Shown here in pieces: positions 38,842 to 49,153 of a stretch of DNA of 64,000 bases. The stretch spans positions 248,001 to 312,000 of the forward strand of contig NZ_LXYU01000004.1 in the NCBI RefSeq assembly GCF_001952075.1, in the 5' to 3' direction. Positions within the stretch are counted from its first letter, which is position 1; each line of letters starts with the position of its first letter. A program made the translations under genes and the position numbers. Below the pieces are notes generated by a model. The model was given only the letters and a program-made list of their open reading frames with translations, was not told the origin of the DNA and made no database searches. This DNA is from Ditibartonella apis (GTDB lineage Bacteria > Pseudomonadota > Alphaproteobacteria > Rhizobiales > Rhizobiaceae).

Positions 38842-40195
38842 ACTCTTTTTTATTTTTTAATGCGGAAAAACGATCTCTCAAAGCATTCGCGCGTCCTTCC
38901 TTGTTTATCTGTCGTGCACGACCGAATGCAACACTGTTTTCGGGAACCTGATCGGTTATTACACTGCCGGAAGCAACGTAAGCCCCGTCGCCAATTTCGA
39001 CAGGTGCAACTAATGCCGAGTTGGATCCGATAAATGCATTTTCGCCGATAATCGTTTTCCATTTATTGAAGCCATCATAATTACAGGTTATTGTCCCTGC
39101 TCCTATATTGGTATGCCCACCAACGACAGCGTCACCGATATAAGTAAGGTGGTTGACTTTCGCACCTTCGCCAATTCTTGCGTTTTTGATTTCACAGAAA
39201 TTGCCAACCTTTGAAGAATTTTCAAGAATCGCTCCGGGACGCAATCGTGCGTAAGGCCCGATCTCTGATTGCGCTTTGACAATTGCTCCTTCCAAATGGC
39301 TGAAACCATGGATGACAACACCTGTCTCCACTTTCACATTAAGGCCAAAAAATACGTTCGGTTCAATAACAACATCCCCTTCGATTGCGGTATCATATGA
39401 AAAATACACTGTCTCGGGTCTCAACATAGTCACTCCGGATAGCATAAGCTCTCTTGCTCTGCGTTTTTGCCACAATGCTTCAGCTTCAGAAAGCTCAACA
39501 CGTGTATTTACGCCTATGACATTCTCAAAGGGGATGGAAATTGCTTTCACTTCAAGCTTGCGGGATACTCCGATCTTCACAATGTCGGTGAGGTAATATT
39601 CTTTTTTTGCGTTTTCATTTTTGATTTGCTCAAGCAATGAAAGAGCAAGTTTGCCATTCAACGCCATAACACCACCATTACAGAATTTTATCTTTCTCTG
39701 TTCGGTAGTTGCATCTTTTTCTTCAACAATTGCTTGAAGCTTTCCGTCTTTTTCGATCAAACGCCCATAACCTGACGGATTTTCGGTTATAAACCCCATG
39801 ACAACAATATCGGCACCGTGCGCCAGCTCGTCTCTCGCGCGTTCCAACGACTTAGCTTCGATAAGCGGTGTATCGCCAAAAACAATCAACACATCATCAT
39901 AATTCTCGCCCAACATCTGACGTGCCGAGAGAACCGCATGTGCTGTTCCAAGACGTTCTTTTTGCAGATAGATATTTGCAGTTTTCGAAAATTCTTTTAC
40001 AGCCGATGATACGTCATCTGCACCGCGTCCAACGACAACAGCAATATCACTCTTCCCGATCAATTGAACCTGTCGAACAACATGACAAACGAGCGGTAAG
40101 CCCGCTATTTTATGAAGCACTTTTGGCAAAGACGATTTCATCCGTGTGCCTTCACCCGCTGCTAAAATTATTGAAAGACAACTGCGGTCCATCAT
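38840..40195 (-). CDS. glmU: Bifunctional GlcNAc-1-P uridyltransferase / GlcN-1-P acetyltransferase
   Basis: Makes UDP-GlcNAc from glucosamine 1-phosphate. It is 451 residues with an N-terminal nucleotidyltransferase ([18 protein letters not shown], residues 11-28) and a C-terminal left-handed beta-helix of hexapeptide repeats (from about residue 255). The acetyltransferase signature is [21 protein letters not shown] lies just upstream; the first two codons are both ATG and the second has the better seven-base spacing. ccdA ends 15 bases upstream on the same strand. Confidence 0.97.
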   Translation of the reverse strand: MMDRSCLSIILAAGEGTRMKSSLPKVLHKIAGLPLVCHVVRQVQLIGKSDIAVVVGRGADDVSSAVKEFSKTANIYLQKERLGTAHAVLSARQMLGENYDDVLIVFGDTPLIEAKSLERARDELAHGADIVVMGFITENPSGYGRLIEKDGKLQAIVEEKDATTEQRKIKFCNGGVMALNGKLALSLLEQIKNENAKKEYYLTDIVKIGVSRKLEVKAISIPFENVIGVNTRVELSEAEALWQKRRARELMLSGVTMLRPETVYFSYDTAIEGDVVIEPNVFFGLNVKVETGVVIHGFSHLEGAIVKAQSEIGPYARLRPGAILENSSKVGNFCEIKNARIGEGAKVNHLTYIGDAVVGGHTNIGAGTITCNYDGFNKWKTIIGENAFIGSNSALVAPVEIGDGAYVASGSVITDQVPENSVAFGRARQINKEGRANALRDRFSALKNKKE

Positions 40196-40210
40196 TTACC
40201 TCGTTAATGA

Positions 40211-40999
40211 TTAGAAGAGATTTCGGAAAAAAGACACGATATCCGACCAGCTTAATGCTTCTATACTGCTTAGCGACGGATATTTTTCCAGAAGCCAGAA
40301 TGAAACATTCTGCATTTCTCCGGTTAAGAACAGAATGCCGGCGATAATAAGCAAAATTCCGATGATTTTTTCGACTTTCCCCAAATGCATTCTGAATGAG
40401 CTTAAAAACCACATAAAGAAGTTCGAAAACAACGCAGCCAAAATGAAAGGTATAGCCAATCCGAGCGAATATATGCCTAGAAGAAAAGCTCCTTCACCAA
40501 CTGATTCTTTTGTACCGGCGAAAGTTAGAATAGGACCAAGGACAGGCCCCACACAGGGTGTCCATCCGAAAGCGAAAGCCAACCCGATAATATAGGCCCC
40601 TAAGGGGCCAGCAGGTGTTTTTCGAGTCTGAAAACGGACTTCGCGTGCAAGCAATCCAATTCTGAATACACCTAAGAAATTGAGACCGAAGATTATAATG
40701 ATAACGCCGGCAATCATCGCCAATATATCTCGATATTGTCCGATAAAATGCCCGACTGTACTTGCGGTGGCACCAAGTGCGATAAAAACTGTTGAAAAGC
40801 CTAATGAAAAGGCGATTGCGGCAATAAACAATGCTAGACGGACAGGCTGTTTTTTCCGGGTGTCGCTGTTGCGAAAATCTTCAACACTAACACCGGCCAT
40901 ATAACACAGATAAGGAGGTACGAGTGGCAAGACACAAGGCGACAGAAATGAAAGTGCACCACCTAAAAATACCCCGAATGTCGATAATTCTGAAAACAA
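40211..40999 (-). CDS. ccdA: Cytochrome c biogenesis protein CcdA (DsbD-like thiol transporter)
   Basis: An inner-membrane protein of 262 residues with six hydrophobic segments that passes reducing power from cytoplasmic thioredoxin to the periplasm. The two active cysteines are in LSPCVLPLVPPYL and FGWTPCVGPVLGP, each in a membrane segment as in CcdA. It supports heme attachment to c-type cytochromes, relevant to the tri-heme cytochrome at 51486-53108. The start is TTG with a weak GAACGAG ribosome site. It leads the ccdA-glmU pair, though the functions differ. Confidence 0.92.
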   Translation of the reverse strand: MFSELSTFGVFLGGALSFLSPCVLPLVPPYLCYMAGVSVEDFRNSDTRKKQPVRLALFIAAIAFSLGFSTVFIALGATASTVGHFIGQYRDILAMIAGVIIIIFGLNFLGVFRIGLLAREVRFQTRKTPAGPLGAYIIGLAFAFGWTPCVGPVLGPILTFAGTKESVGEGAFLLGIYSLGLAIPFILAALFSNFFMWFLSSFRMHLGKVEKIIGILLIIAGILFLTGEMQNVSFWLLEKYPSLSSIEALSWSDIVSFFRNLF

Positions 41000-41192
41000 T
41001 TGTCTCGTTCCGTAACGTTTGCATCGGTATTATCTTATATTAAGCTCTGTGAAAACCTTCAAGCGTACGAAACTTGCAGTTTTAAAAACCGGTTCATCCA
41101 CATAAAGATGACAAATTCAATTCGTAAAATTTCACAGATAGTGGTTTAAGTCTGCGACATAACAAACTGATCAATGGTCTAAAAGGATTCAC

Positions 41193-43817
41193 ATGACGAG
41201 CGAGAATAAACTGGATGAAAATGCGGCTGGTACCACTCCACCAAAAGAGCCGTCGCGTCTTCTACATCTGGCCAAAACTTCTATTGTTCCCTTGTTCGGC
41301 CTGTTAATCGCAGCCATTTCCTTCTTTGTTCTATGGGAACTTTTAAAGACCACTTCCAGACATGACACAATTGAAGCTTTCAAAAGCTATACGACTCCCA
41401 CTTTACTAACCGCGCTATTTTTTACCGCACTGAGTTTTTGCGGCATCGCGCTTTATGACGTTGTGGCCGCGCGCACCATTGCTCCGGGCAAAATTACTAT
41501 GCCTGTCGCAGCACTCGCAGGATCTGCCGGTTATGCTGTTTCCAATGCCCTCGGTTTTTCTTTCCTTACGGGGGGAGCATTACGTTACCGCGTTTATGCT
41601 GGTGAAGGTGTCGGACTTGCCGATATCGGACGTATCATAAGCATGTCGTGGTTTTCGATGTGGTTTGCTTTACTCACAGTCATCGGATTTGCACTTGCCT
41701 TCGAGCCCGAAAACCTCCCCTTCCTTGGTACGCTCAATTTAACCGGCGACCGAATTGCCGGCTTCGCCATCATCATCCTTTTGGTTGCTCTCATTTTATG
41801 GCTTTACGGTGGCGCAAGAGAATTGAAAGTCGGCCCGCTGTCATTGAAACTCCCCGGCTCCCGCGGTGCTTTGATGCAGATTTTTGCAGGCCTCGTTGAT
41901 ATTACCTCGGCATCTGCCACACTTTATGTGCTGATGCCTGCCGATTTGCAAACCGGTTTTCTTGCTTTCAATCTCGTCTTTGCAGTTGCTATTGTTATCG
42001 GCGTCGTAAGCCATTCTCCGGGCGGTCTTGGTGCTTTTGAAGCCATTCTGATTGGTGGACTTGGACTTGCCGGAAATGCACAAGGTGTGGCTGCTCTTCT
42101 GACTTACCGGTTGATTTACACAATATTGCCACTCGTTATTGCAATTGTCGGCATTGCATTCTGGGAAATGTTCAGGCAACGCAAGCGCGTCTCGGCACGC
42201 GCGGCCCAGGTATCGCGCATTATCGAACCGATGATACCTTTTATTTCTGCCGGCCTTACTTTTCTTGCCGGTGTTGTGATGTTGATATCGGTTGTTACAC
42301 CGGGGCGCCGGATAAGGCTTGATGTCCTTTCCGATATATTGCCTTTGATATTTATAGAGACATCGAATCTTGCTGCCAGTCTCATCGGTGTGACACTTCT
42401 CGTTGTTTCCTACGGATTGGCGCGACGCCTCGTCAATGCATGGTTTGTTACCATTTTTCTATTGCTGGCAGGTGCGGTTTTTTGTCTGACCAAAGGACTC
42501 GATTGGGAAGAAGCAACTATTCTGTGCGTGTTTGCTTTGATTCTATGGGGGTTCAAGCGCTCGTTTTATCGTCGGCCATTAAATAATGGTTTGACTATCA
42601 GTTGGGGCTGGCTTGCCAGTATTGCAGCTTTTGTATGTGCTGTCATATGGCTCGGCTTTTTTGTTTACCGCCACGTCGAATATTCAAATGAATTATGGTG
42701 GAGCTTTGCATGGAACGCCAATGCGCCGCGTTTCCTAAGAGCAAGCGTAGTTATATTTTCGGTTGTATTTATCGTAGCGCTCTACAACATTATCCATAGG
42801 CCGCTGCGCAAGCGCTCGAAACGCGAAACGGCAATTCCCGAATGCATACCGGAACTTGTTGCCCGATCTCCTTTGTCGGATACGGCTTTGGCTCTTTTGG
42901 GCGACAAACAATTTCTGATTTCGCCAAATAAAGATGGTTTCATTATGTACAGCAAATCAGGTGGTAGCCTGATTGCTTTAGGCGAACCGGTCAGCAACGA
43001 CGAGAAAGTTTTTAGCGATCTTGCCTGGGAGTTTCGAAAACACGCAGATGATGCGGCATTACGGACCGTTTTTTATGGCGTGGGGCCAAGTCACTTACCG
43101 CTCTATCTTGATATGGGGTTGACAGCTATCAAACTGGGTGAGGTGGCAAAAGTTCGCCTACCGGATTTTTCGCTTGAAGGACCGAAACGTCAACCTTTCC
43201 GTTATGCCGAACGTAAAGCTGCGCGTGAAGGTCTCGTGTTTTCCATTATTCCGGCAAACGAGGTGGGCAATCATCTGGTCGCACTTCGCCATGTGTCTGA
43301 CACCTGGCTTGCTTCCAAATCGGGTGCCGAAAAACGCTTTTCTATTGGTTATTTCAATGAAGAATTTTTGAAGCGTTATGATGTTGCAGTAATGACAAAA
43401 GATAATCAGATCGTCGCATTTGCAAATGTTTGGAAAAGCGGGAATCATAACGAAATAACTGTCGATATGATGCGTTATCTTCCTAATGTATCCAAAGTGA
43501 TGATGGACGCATTATTCGCTAACCTGTTGCTTTACGGAAAGGAACAGGGTTTTCAATGGTTCAATCTGGGCGCGGCCCCCTTAGCCGGCCTATCGACAAA
43601 TAGGCTTGCTGCCCGTTGGCAACGCATAGGATCGTTCATTTATCGCAGGGGGCGCGATCTTTATCATTTCGACGGCTTGAAAGCTTTCAAAGATAAATTC
43701 GATCCTGTCTGGTCTCCACATTACCTCATTTGCCCGGGAGGATTCGAAACGGCCAAAGTTCTTTTTGATGTTACAACACTGATAAACGGCAACCCTCTGG
43801 AGTTCTTACGCAAATGA
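41193..43817 (+). CDS. mprF: Phosphatidylglycerol aminoacyltransferase (MprF/LpiA)
   Basis: Transfers an amino acid, usually Lys, from aminoacyl-tRNA to phosphatidylglycerol and flips the product outward, giving resistance to cationic peptides and acid. It is 874 residues: about 14 membrane segments (residues 30-530; flippase part with SHSPGGLGAFEAILIGGLGL) and a C-terminal GNAT-like synthase domain (DUF2156; from about residue 550, with GKEQGFQWFNLGAAPLAGL). Which amino acid is used cannot be read. AAGGA precedes the ATG. It overlaps acvB by four bases (ATGA), the lpiA-acvB operon known from Rhizobium and Agrobacterium. Confidence 0.93.
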   Translation: MTSENKLDENAAGTTPPKEPSRLLHLAKTSIVPLFGLLIAAISFFVLWELLKTTSRHDTIEAFKSYTTPTLLTALFFTALSFCGIALYDVVAARTIAPGKITMPVAALAGSAGYAVSNALGFSFLTGGALRYRVYAGEGVGLADIGRIISMSWFSMWFALLTVIGFALAFEPENLPFLGTLNLTGDRIAGFAIIILLVALILWLYGGARELKVGPLSLKLPGSRGALMQIFAGLVDITSASATLYVLMPADLQTGFLAFNLVFAVAIVIGVVSHSPGGLGAFEAILIGGLGLAGNAQGVAALLTYRLIYTILPLVIAIVGIAFWEMFRQRKRVSARAAQVSRIIEPMIPFISAGLTFLAGVVMLISVVTPGRRIRLDVLSDILPLIFIETSNLAASLIGVTLLVVSYGLARRLVNAWFVTIFLLLAGAVFCLTKGLDWEEATILCVFALILWGFKRSFYRRPLNNGLTISWGWLASIAAFVCAVIWLGFFVYRHVEYSNELWWSFAWNANAPRFLRASVVIFSVVFIVALYNIIHRPLRKRSKRETAIPECIPELVARSPLSDTALALLGDKQFLISPNKDGFIMYSKSGGSLIALGEPVSNDEKVFSDLAWEFRKHADDAALRTVFYGVGPSHLPLYLDMGLTAIKLGEVAKVRLPDFSLEGPKRQPFRYAERKAAREGLVFSIIPANEVGNHLVALRHVSDTWLASKSGAEKRFSIGYFNEEFLKRYDVAVMTKDNQIVAFANVWKSGNHNEITVDMMRYLPNVSKVMMDALFANLLLYGKEQGFQWFNLGAAPLAGLSTNRLAARWQRIGSFIYRRGRDLYHFDGLKAFKDKFDPVWSPHYLICPGGFETAKVLFDVTTLINGNPLEFLRK

Positions 43818-45241
43818 CAATCAGACGTATACTTTTACTGGTCTTGGCGGTTATAGTCGTTGCAGCAGCAACATATGGCATTCTTCACCGTGGAAAAATC
43901 AACCGTTTATGGGCAAGTTTCATTGGCTCCACAGCACCGGTTGTTTACGCTGAAGGTGAACGCTTTACCGATATTCCGGTATATCTTCCGCAAGGAGAAA
44001 TCAGGGGACTTGCTATCGTCGTTTCGGATGCAGGAGGTCCAAAAACCCGTGAAGCCGATATAACGGCTGCACTTTTGAAGAGAAATCTCATCGTCGCATC
44101 TGTCAATTTTGACCGCTGGCGGGAAGAACTTGATAAAGAAGATGGCGATTGCGTCTACCTCGTGTCCGATTTGGAAGCATTATCGAAAGACATCCTTCGT
44201 CGTTTGGATCTCGACGTGTATTTTCACCCCGTCGTCGTAGGAATCGGTGAAGGGGGAATAGTATCATACGCTGCCGCCGCTGACTCTCCGGAAAATACGT
44301 TGGCCGGAACGGTTGTCATTGATCCCTCTCAATCTTCGCACACACGTTTACCTTCCTGCACGGAAGCCGCAGACGCCACCAAGATGCCCGACGGAGGTTA
44401 CAGTTACGAAATTGGGGCGAAAGTCCCCTCGCCTGTGACAATAATAACAAACAAGCTCGAAGCAAACGATGTAAAGCAAGCAGCACGCGATAAAATCGCC
44501 GCTATTGTCAATGATCCTGCTTTTGAAACGAGAGTTAAGATCACTGTCGATACAGCACTCGACTATGCTATTCGTGATGCGGCAAACGCTGATTTGCCTA
44601 TTGTCGACATGCCTTCCAAAAATCCCGCAAAAGCTCTCGTTATTTTCTTTTCCGGCGATGGCGGCTGGCGCGATATCGATATGGAAATCGGCGACTTGTT
44701 ACAAAGTGAAGACATCCATGTCATCGGCATTGATTCACTGCGTTATTTTTGGAGTACACGCACTCCTGAAGAAATCGCCAAGGATATCGAACAACTTGTT
44801 CAGGAGGCGGATCCTCAACAACGCTTGCCTGTTGCGCTTTTTGGCTATTCTTTTGGTGCCGATGTATTGCCTTTCGCATGGGAAGTCCTTGATAACTCGG
44901 TGAAAGATCAAACTGTCATGATCGCCTTGATGGGACTATCCAAAACTGCAGATTTCCAAATCTCGATTGATGGATGGCTTGGTGGGGCTGGTGACACGCC
45001 GGTCCTTGATCAGATGCAATATGTACCTGCAGAGAGAACAGTGTGCGTTTACGGCGAAGACGAAGATGATACGGCCTGTACCGATGAAGCTTTGGACGGC
45101 ATGCAACGTCTCAAACTTCCTGGTGGACACCATTTTGATGAAGACTATAAAAGTCTCGCGAGATCTCTCCATACAATTTTGATCAATAAAATAAAATCGA
45201 ACAAAAACGCTACAAAGTCGCCGGATGAAGCGAAGGAATAG
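43814..45241 (+). CDS. acvB: AcvB/VirJ-family serine hydrolase, probable aminoacyl-PG hydrolase
   Basis: A 475-residue periplasmic protein with an N-terminal hydrophobic signal or anchor (ILLLVLAVIVVAAATYG). It has two VirJ-like alpha/beta-hydrolase halves. The second half keeps a nucleophile, Ser346 in FGYSFGAD, and a His in GGHHFDEDY. The equivalent turn in the first half reads GIGEGG, with Glu where Ser would be, so that half is probably non-catalytic. In Agrobacterium, AcvB removes Lys from lysyl-phosphatidylglycerol made by LpiA. The four-base overlap with mprF here supports the same make-and-break pair. Homology to VirJ does not imply a VirB secretion system here. Confidence 0.9.
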   Translation: MTIRRILLLVLAVIVVAAATYGILHRGKINRLWASFIGSTAPVVYAEGERFTDIPVYLPQGEIRGLAIVVSDAGGPKTREADITAALLKRNLIVASVNFDRWREELDKEDGDCVYLVSDLEALSKDILRRLDLDVYFHPVVVGIGEGGIVSYAAAADSPENTLAGTVVIDPSQSSHTRLPSCTEAADATKMPDGGYSYEIGAKVPSPVTIITNKLEANDVKQAARDKIAAIVNDPAFETRVKITVDTALDYAIRDAANADLPIVDMPSKNPAKALVIFFSGDGGWRDIDMEIGDLLQSEDIHVIGIDSLRYFWSTRTPEEIAKDIEQLVQEADPQQRLPVALFGYSFGADVLPFAWEVLDNSVKDQTVMIALMGLSKTADFQISIDGWLGGAGDTPVLDQMQYVPAERTVCVYGEDEDDTACTDEALDGMQRLKLPGGHHFDEDYKSLARSLHTILINKIKSNKNATKSPDEAKE

Positions 45242-45949
45242 TATCGGCATAAAAATTTAAAATGCGACTATGCTTATGACCACTTATGAGATGTCAGTTG
45301 CAGCATTTTCGCTGGTTTCGTTTATGACTTTCGGGAGCCTGTTTTTTGATTGATGATTGAGAAGCGACTTCCGAAACCTCATGCGATTGAAACGTTGTTC
45401 TAGTACGCCGATGAACCGTCAGATTACCGGCATTGATATGGTATCGGCTTCTTTGAGTTTTTCGATATTTACAATCAGGCTATTCGCAATGATTATTACA
45501 GCAATTTAAAAAGCCTTTGAAGTTCTTCTAGACTGCCGTTAGCAACGTTAACCTGGTATTCCAATTGAAAGAACGACGGAGGGTTGTTCGTCTCAAAAAC
45601 GACAGCATAGGCTTCTCATTTCGGGCAGCTCTATAATGCAGACAAACGCCTGTGAACACCCGATTTTTGATCGTTTTTTAATGCGCCCCTTCAGGTGCAT
45701 TCCGTTACCAGCATATTCCTCGTCATTGATCAAATATGAACGCTAAAGCAATTCCCAATTTTATTGTCTAATTTTATTGATTAATATCAATTTCAACGCA
45801 GAGTTTTTTTGATAGATACAGAGGGAACAATTAAACTAACTGTCTTTTTCGTATGTACAATCGTCGACATTTTTAAACCGAACGGACTTCAAAAACAATA
45901 CAACAAGCAAATGCCATATTCATATAAAGGCCGGAAGAGGCGGGTTCCT
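45242..45949. other. Intergenic stretch after acvB
   Basis: About 700 bases with no supported gene. Frames near 45271-45354 (27 codons) and 45409-45507 (32 codons) are hydrophobic but lack ribosome sites. A consensus FNR box stands at 45777-45790. No terminator for acvB was recognised. Confidence 0.45.
45777..45790. promoter_or_regulatory. Consensus FNR/FixK-type box
   Basis: TTGAT-TAAT-ATCAA matches the FNR/FnrL/FixK consensus TTGAT-N4-ATCAA in all ten defined positions. It lies beyond the 3' end of the small lipoprotein gene (minus strand) and 536 bases past acvB, so the controlled transcript is unclear. Confidence 0.4.
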
Positions 45950-46204
45950 TTACCGGCAATGATACGGGCTTTCACTCTTCAATTCCTGATTGGTATTGCT
46001 GTCGCGGATACGAATGACTGCACCGGGGTAAACCGAACACATGCTATTTCTTACAGTGTATATCCCTGATCCCTCGGCATATAAGTCAAGTTTTGTATTG
46101 ATCGGCTTGCCATCTTTGTCTTCAACTGTAATCCGATAGGAACCATGTAATGTCAAACATCCTGTGAGCATTACCAGGCTCGTCAACAAAACTTTCTTCC
46201 ACAT
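45950..46204 (-). CDS. Small lipoprotein of unknown function
   Basis: An 84-residue protein with a clear lipoprotein signal: positive start MWKK, hydrophobic core, and lipobox Leu13-Thr-Gly-Cys16 (VMLTGCLTLHG). The mature part looks like a single small beta domain (YRITVEDKDGKPINTKLDLY) with two more cysteines (in NSMCSVYPG and near the C terminus, SPYHC) that could form a disulfide. ATG 46204 has a strong GGAGG five bases upstream; an in-frame start four codons earlier is less likely. I recognise no family. It lies 61 bases downstream of ybdD on the same strand and may be the last gene of the cstA-ybdD transcript. Confidence 0.75.
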   Translation of the reverse strand: MWKKVLLTSLVMLTGCLTLHGSYRITVEDKDGKPINTKLDLYAEGSGIYTVRNSMCSVYPGAVIRIRDSNTNQELKSESPYHCR

Positions 46205-46265
46205 ATCATCCTCCACGCGGATAAAACTGATTACACTTACCCAATTATTCTACAATTTCGTTCAG

Positions 46266-46463
46266 TCAACAGCATTTAAAGCCCCCCTTCCCTCCATATC
46301 TTGCTTCCTGACGTTCACGAAAAAATTCGTTATAAGACATCGGTCGTTGATCCGGATGAACCGATTTCATATGGCAAACGTAAGTATCATAATCCGGCAC
46401 CCCGACCATGAGCTTGGCTGTTTTGCCGAGAAATTTCCCGACATTTAAAAAATTCAAGCACAT
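46266..46463 (-). CDS. ybdD: YbdD/YjiX family small protein (CstA partner)
   Basis: A 65-residue protein almost identical in layout to E. coli Ybd[41 protein letters not shown] and the C-terminal [10 protein letters not shown]. These proteins always accompany CstA/BtsT transporters and probably assist them, though the mechanism is not known to me. ATG 46463 has AAGGA eight bases upstream; a GTG two codons earlier is less well placed. It follows cstA by 74 bases on the same strand. Confidence 0.92.
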   Translation of the reverse strand: MCLNFLNVGKFLGKTAKLMVGVPDYDTYVCHMKSVHPDQRPMSYNEFFRERQEARYGGKGGFKCC

Positions 46464-46537
46464 AACCACATTCCTTCACGTTGACTATTAACCGTTTCCT
46501 AAAATCCCTTAGACTTTTACTTTCCGAAGCGTTCCAA

Positions 46538-48583
46538 TCACTTGATTTCGACCGGTTTTGTTGGAAATGGTTCATAGGGCAATTCATTGACGTTAGGTTT
46601 ATCGGATTTTAGCGCGTTTAACGCTGATCTAATGGCAAAGAACGTTAAAGCCAGAACGACGAGCATGAATAAAGCCGTTAAAACACCATTTATGTAATTA
46701 CCAAGTGCTAACTGGCTATTTGGTGCTTTGCTCGCGGCAACAAAAAAGCTGAGTTTTGCATCAAATACCTTTTGCCAACCGGCTGTCATTGTACAAACAA
46801 ATAACCATGCGGAGGGCAGAATTGCTACCCACGCATAACGTTGTTGTTTCATCTTGAACAAGACAACCGTACATAGAAGTAAAGCCACAGCCGCGAGCAT
46901 CTGGTTTGCTATGCCAAACAACGGCCAAAGCGAATATATGCCGCCTTTCGGATCAACAGCTCCCTGATATACGAAATACCCCCACATCAAGACAACGAGC
47001 GCCGTAGCAACAAGGTTGGCAAAAAGATTATCGGTTTTGCGCATATGCGGAAACGCAATGCCCATAAGGTCTTGAAGCATAAAACGAGCTGAACGCGTAC
47101 CGGCATCGACAGCTGTAAGAATGAACAATGCTTCGAACAAAATGGCAAAATGGTACCAGAAGGACATACTCATCCAGCCACCTAATGCATTGTGCAAAAT
47201 ATGCGCCATTCCAACTGCCAGCGTTGGTGCGCCGCCCGTTTTTGCAACAATAGATTTTTCGCCGACTTCATGAGCAATATTGGTGAGCATGTCCGGAGTT
47301 ACTTGAAAGCCCCATCCGGAGACAACCGTTGCAGCAGATTGAACAAGGTCTCCCGTTCCTGATGGAAGAAGGACACTCAACGGTGCGTTCATCGAAAAAT
47401 ATACACCCGGATTGATCACACTTGCCGCGATCAACGCCATAATGGCGACAAAGGATTCCATCAGCATGCCACCATAACCAATGAAGCAGGCTTGGTCTTC
47501 ATTGGCTAACATTTTGGGGGTGGTTCCCGAGGAAATAAGTGCATGAAAACCCGAAACAGCACCGCAGGCAATGGTAATGAACAAAAATGGAAAGAGGTTT
47601 CCACCCCATACGGGTCCGCTACCATCCACATATTTGGTGAGAGCCGGCATTTCCAACATCGGTCGTACCGCTATTATTCCCACTGCCAAGGCAACAATCG
47701 TTCCGATTTTAAGAAAAGTAGACAAATAATCACGCGGAGCAAGCAATAGCCAGACCGGCAAAACCGCCGCAATAAACCCGTAAATTATTATGAAGAGGGT
47801 TAATGTTGTTGCTTCATACGTAAACCAGCTTGCATAGGTACTATCTTTTATCCAACCGCCTGAAACGATTCCGAACAATAAAAGCACCAAGCCGATTATT
47901 GACACTTCGCCAATTCGTCCCGGACGAAAATAGCGTAAATAGACCCCCATAAAAAAAGCCAGCGGGATTGTAAAACCAACGGTATAAGTGCCCCAAGGGC
48001 TTCCCGCCAACGCCTTGACAACAACCATTGCCAAAACGCCGAGAATGATAATCATAATCATGAAACAGGCAATCAGAGCAATCACACCAGCGACGTTACC
48101 CATCTCTTCACGAACAAGTTCACCAAGTGAACGCCCGTCATGGCGTGTCGATATAAACAACACCATAAAATCTTGTACGGCTCCGGCAAGAACGCAGCCG
48201 GCTAAAATCCATAAGAGCCCCGGTAAATAGCCCATTTGTGCGGCAAGTACCGGACCAACGAGTGGTCCGGCACCGGCAATAGCGGCAAAATGATGCCCAA
48301 AAAGAATTTTTTCGTCCGTTGGTACATAATCAAGACCGTCGTTACGACGGTAAGCCGGCGTCATCCGCGTATTATCGGCTTTCAGCACAATATTGGAAAT
48401 AAAAAGCCCGTAAATGCGATAAGAAACAAGATAGACGCAGACCGCTGCAACGACGATCCACATCGCGTTAATCGTTTCGCCTCGCTCGAGTGCTATATAT
48501 CCTAATGAAAAAGCACCCAATATCGCTAACGAAATTAATATGATTGTCTGTCTGAACGTCAACGGAATTCTTTTGGTGGCCAT
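46538..48583 (-). CDS. cstA: Carbon starvation protein CstA (pyruvate/peptide transporter family)
   Basis: A 681-residue inner-membrane transporter with about 16-18 hydrophobic segments. Family motifs include FGHHFAAIAGAGPLVGPVLA (residues 95-114), VQDFMVLFISTRHDGRSLGE, and GFHALISSGTTPK near residue 350. CstA and its relative BtsT take up pyruvate, and CstA was first linked to peptide use under starvation. The match cannot separate these. A strong GGAGGAGGGG ribosome site precedes the ATG. It leads cstA-ybdD, with the small lipoprotein gene possibly third. Confidence 0.94.
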   Translation of the reverse strand: MATKRIPLTFRQTIILISLAILGAFSLGYIALERGETINAMWIVVAAVCVYLVSYRIYGLFISNIVLKADNTRMTPAYRRNDGLDYVPTDEKILFGHHFAAIAGAGPLVGPVLAAQMGYLPGLLWILAGCVLAGAVQDFMVLFISTRHDGRSLGELVREEMGNVAGVIALIACFMIMIIILGVLAMVVVKALAGSPWGTYTVGFTIPLAFFMGVYLRYFRPGRIGEVSIIGLVLLLFGIVSGGWIKDSTYASWFTYEATTLTLFIIIYGFIAAVLPVWLLLAPRDYLSTFLKIGTIVALAVGIIAVRPMLEMPALTKYVDGSGPVWGGNLFPFLFITIACGAVSGFHALISSGTTPKMLANEDQACFIGYGGMLMESFVAIMALIAASVINPGVYFSMNAPLSVLLPSGTGDLVQSAATVVSGWGFQVTPDMLTNIAHEVGEKSIVAKTGGAPTLAVGMAHILHNALGGWMSMSFWYHFAILFEALFILTAVDAGTRSARFMLQDLMGIAFPHMRKTDNLFANLVATALVVLMWGYFVYQGAVDPKGGIYSLWPLFGIANQMLAAVALLLCTVVLFKMKQQRYAWVAILPSAWLFVCTMTAGWQKVFDAKLSFFVAASKAPNSQLALGNYINGVLTALFMLVVLALTFFAIRSALNALKSDKPNVNELPYEPFPTKPVEIK

Positions 48584-49153
48584 ATTCCCCTCCTCCGGTA
48601 AATATTCCTGCCAGAAATAAGCTGCTCTTTGCTACCTCCACTGCAAACAAAAAGCGTCCGATTATTTATTATTAACCGGATAGATTTGTCTACAGTATTG
48701 ACGAAAACAAAAATTTTACCTGTGAATAATATCAAAAGGCCAGTTATACTTTCGGTTATTATCTATCACCCGGTTAAGCCTGATTTTCCGTGCCCGATAC
48801 GATAATGACTAATGGCAAATCGTATTTTCAAAACGTCATTCATCGGGAAATTATCTCTGATAAGCCGTTTTAAATTCTGCCGAAATTCATTCCGAATTAG
48901 AGGTCGTGGGACATCTAGCCCTGACATGAAACTCTTGAAGATAAATAAAAATCGCGATTTCGGATGTTGAAACTATTTTACCGGTTAGATGCTACGGTTT
49001 TAATTAACGAGCGAAATATAGTATGCATCACTAAAATGGACGGTGCCAGCATCGCTCTACCCGCTTCTTCAGCGGTTATAAATCTTTATAATCGAACGGG
49101 AAAATCCGGAGAGTTCGTCGGTACCAACAATTTTTTAAACCAACGAGAGTTTT
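48584..49153. other. Spacer upstream of cstA
   Basis: About 570 bases with no supported gene. A 76-codon plus-strand frame at 48964-49194 runs into the adhP terminator and has no homologous look. It should contain the cstA promoter, not identified. Confidence 0.45.

Noticed and set aside
45361-45660. Possible degraded transposase
   Set aside because: Short broken frames only; no recognisable transposase motif or terminal inverted repeats.
45809-46069. 86-codon plus-strand frame just after the FNR box
   Set aside because: TTG start without ribosome site, overlaps the convincing small lipoprotein on the other strand; an untranslated RNA is as likely.
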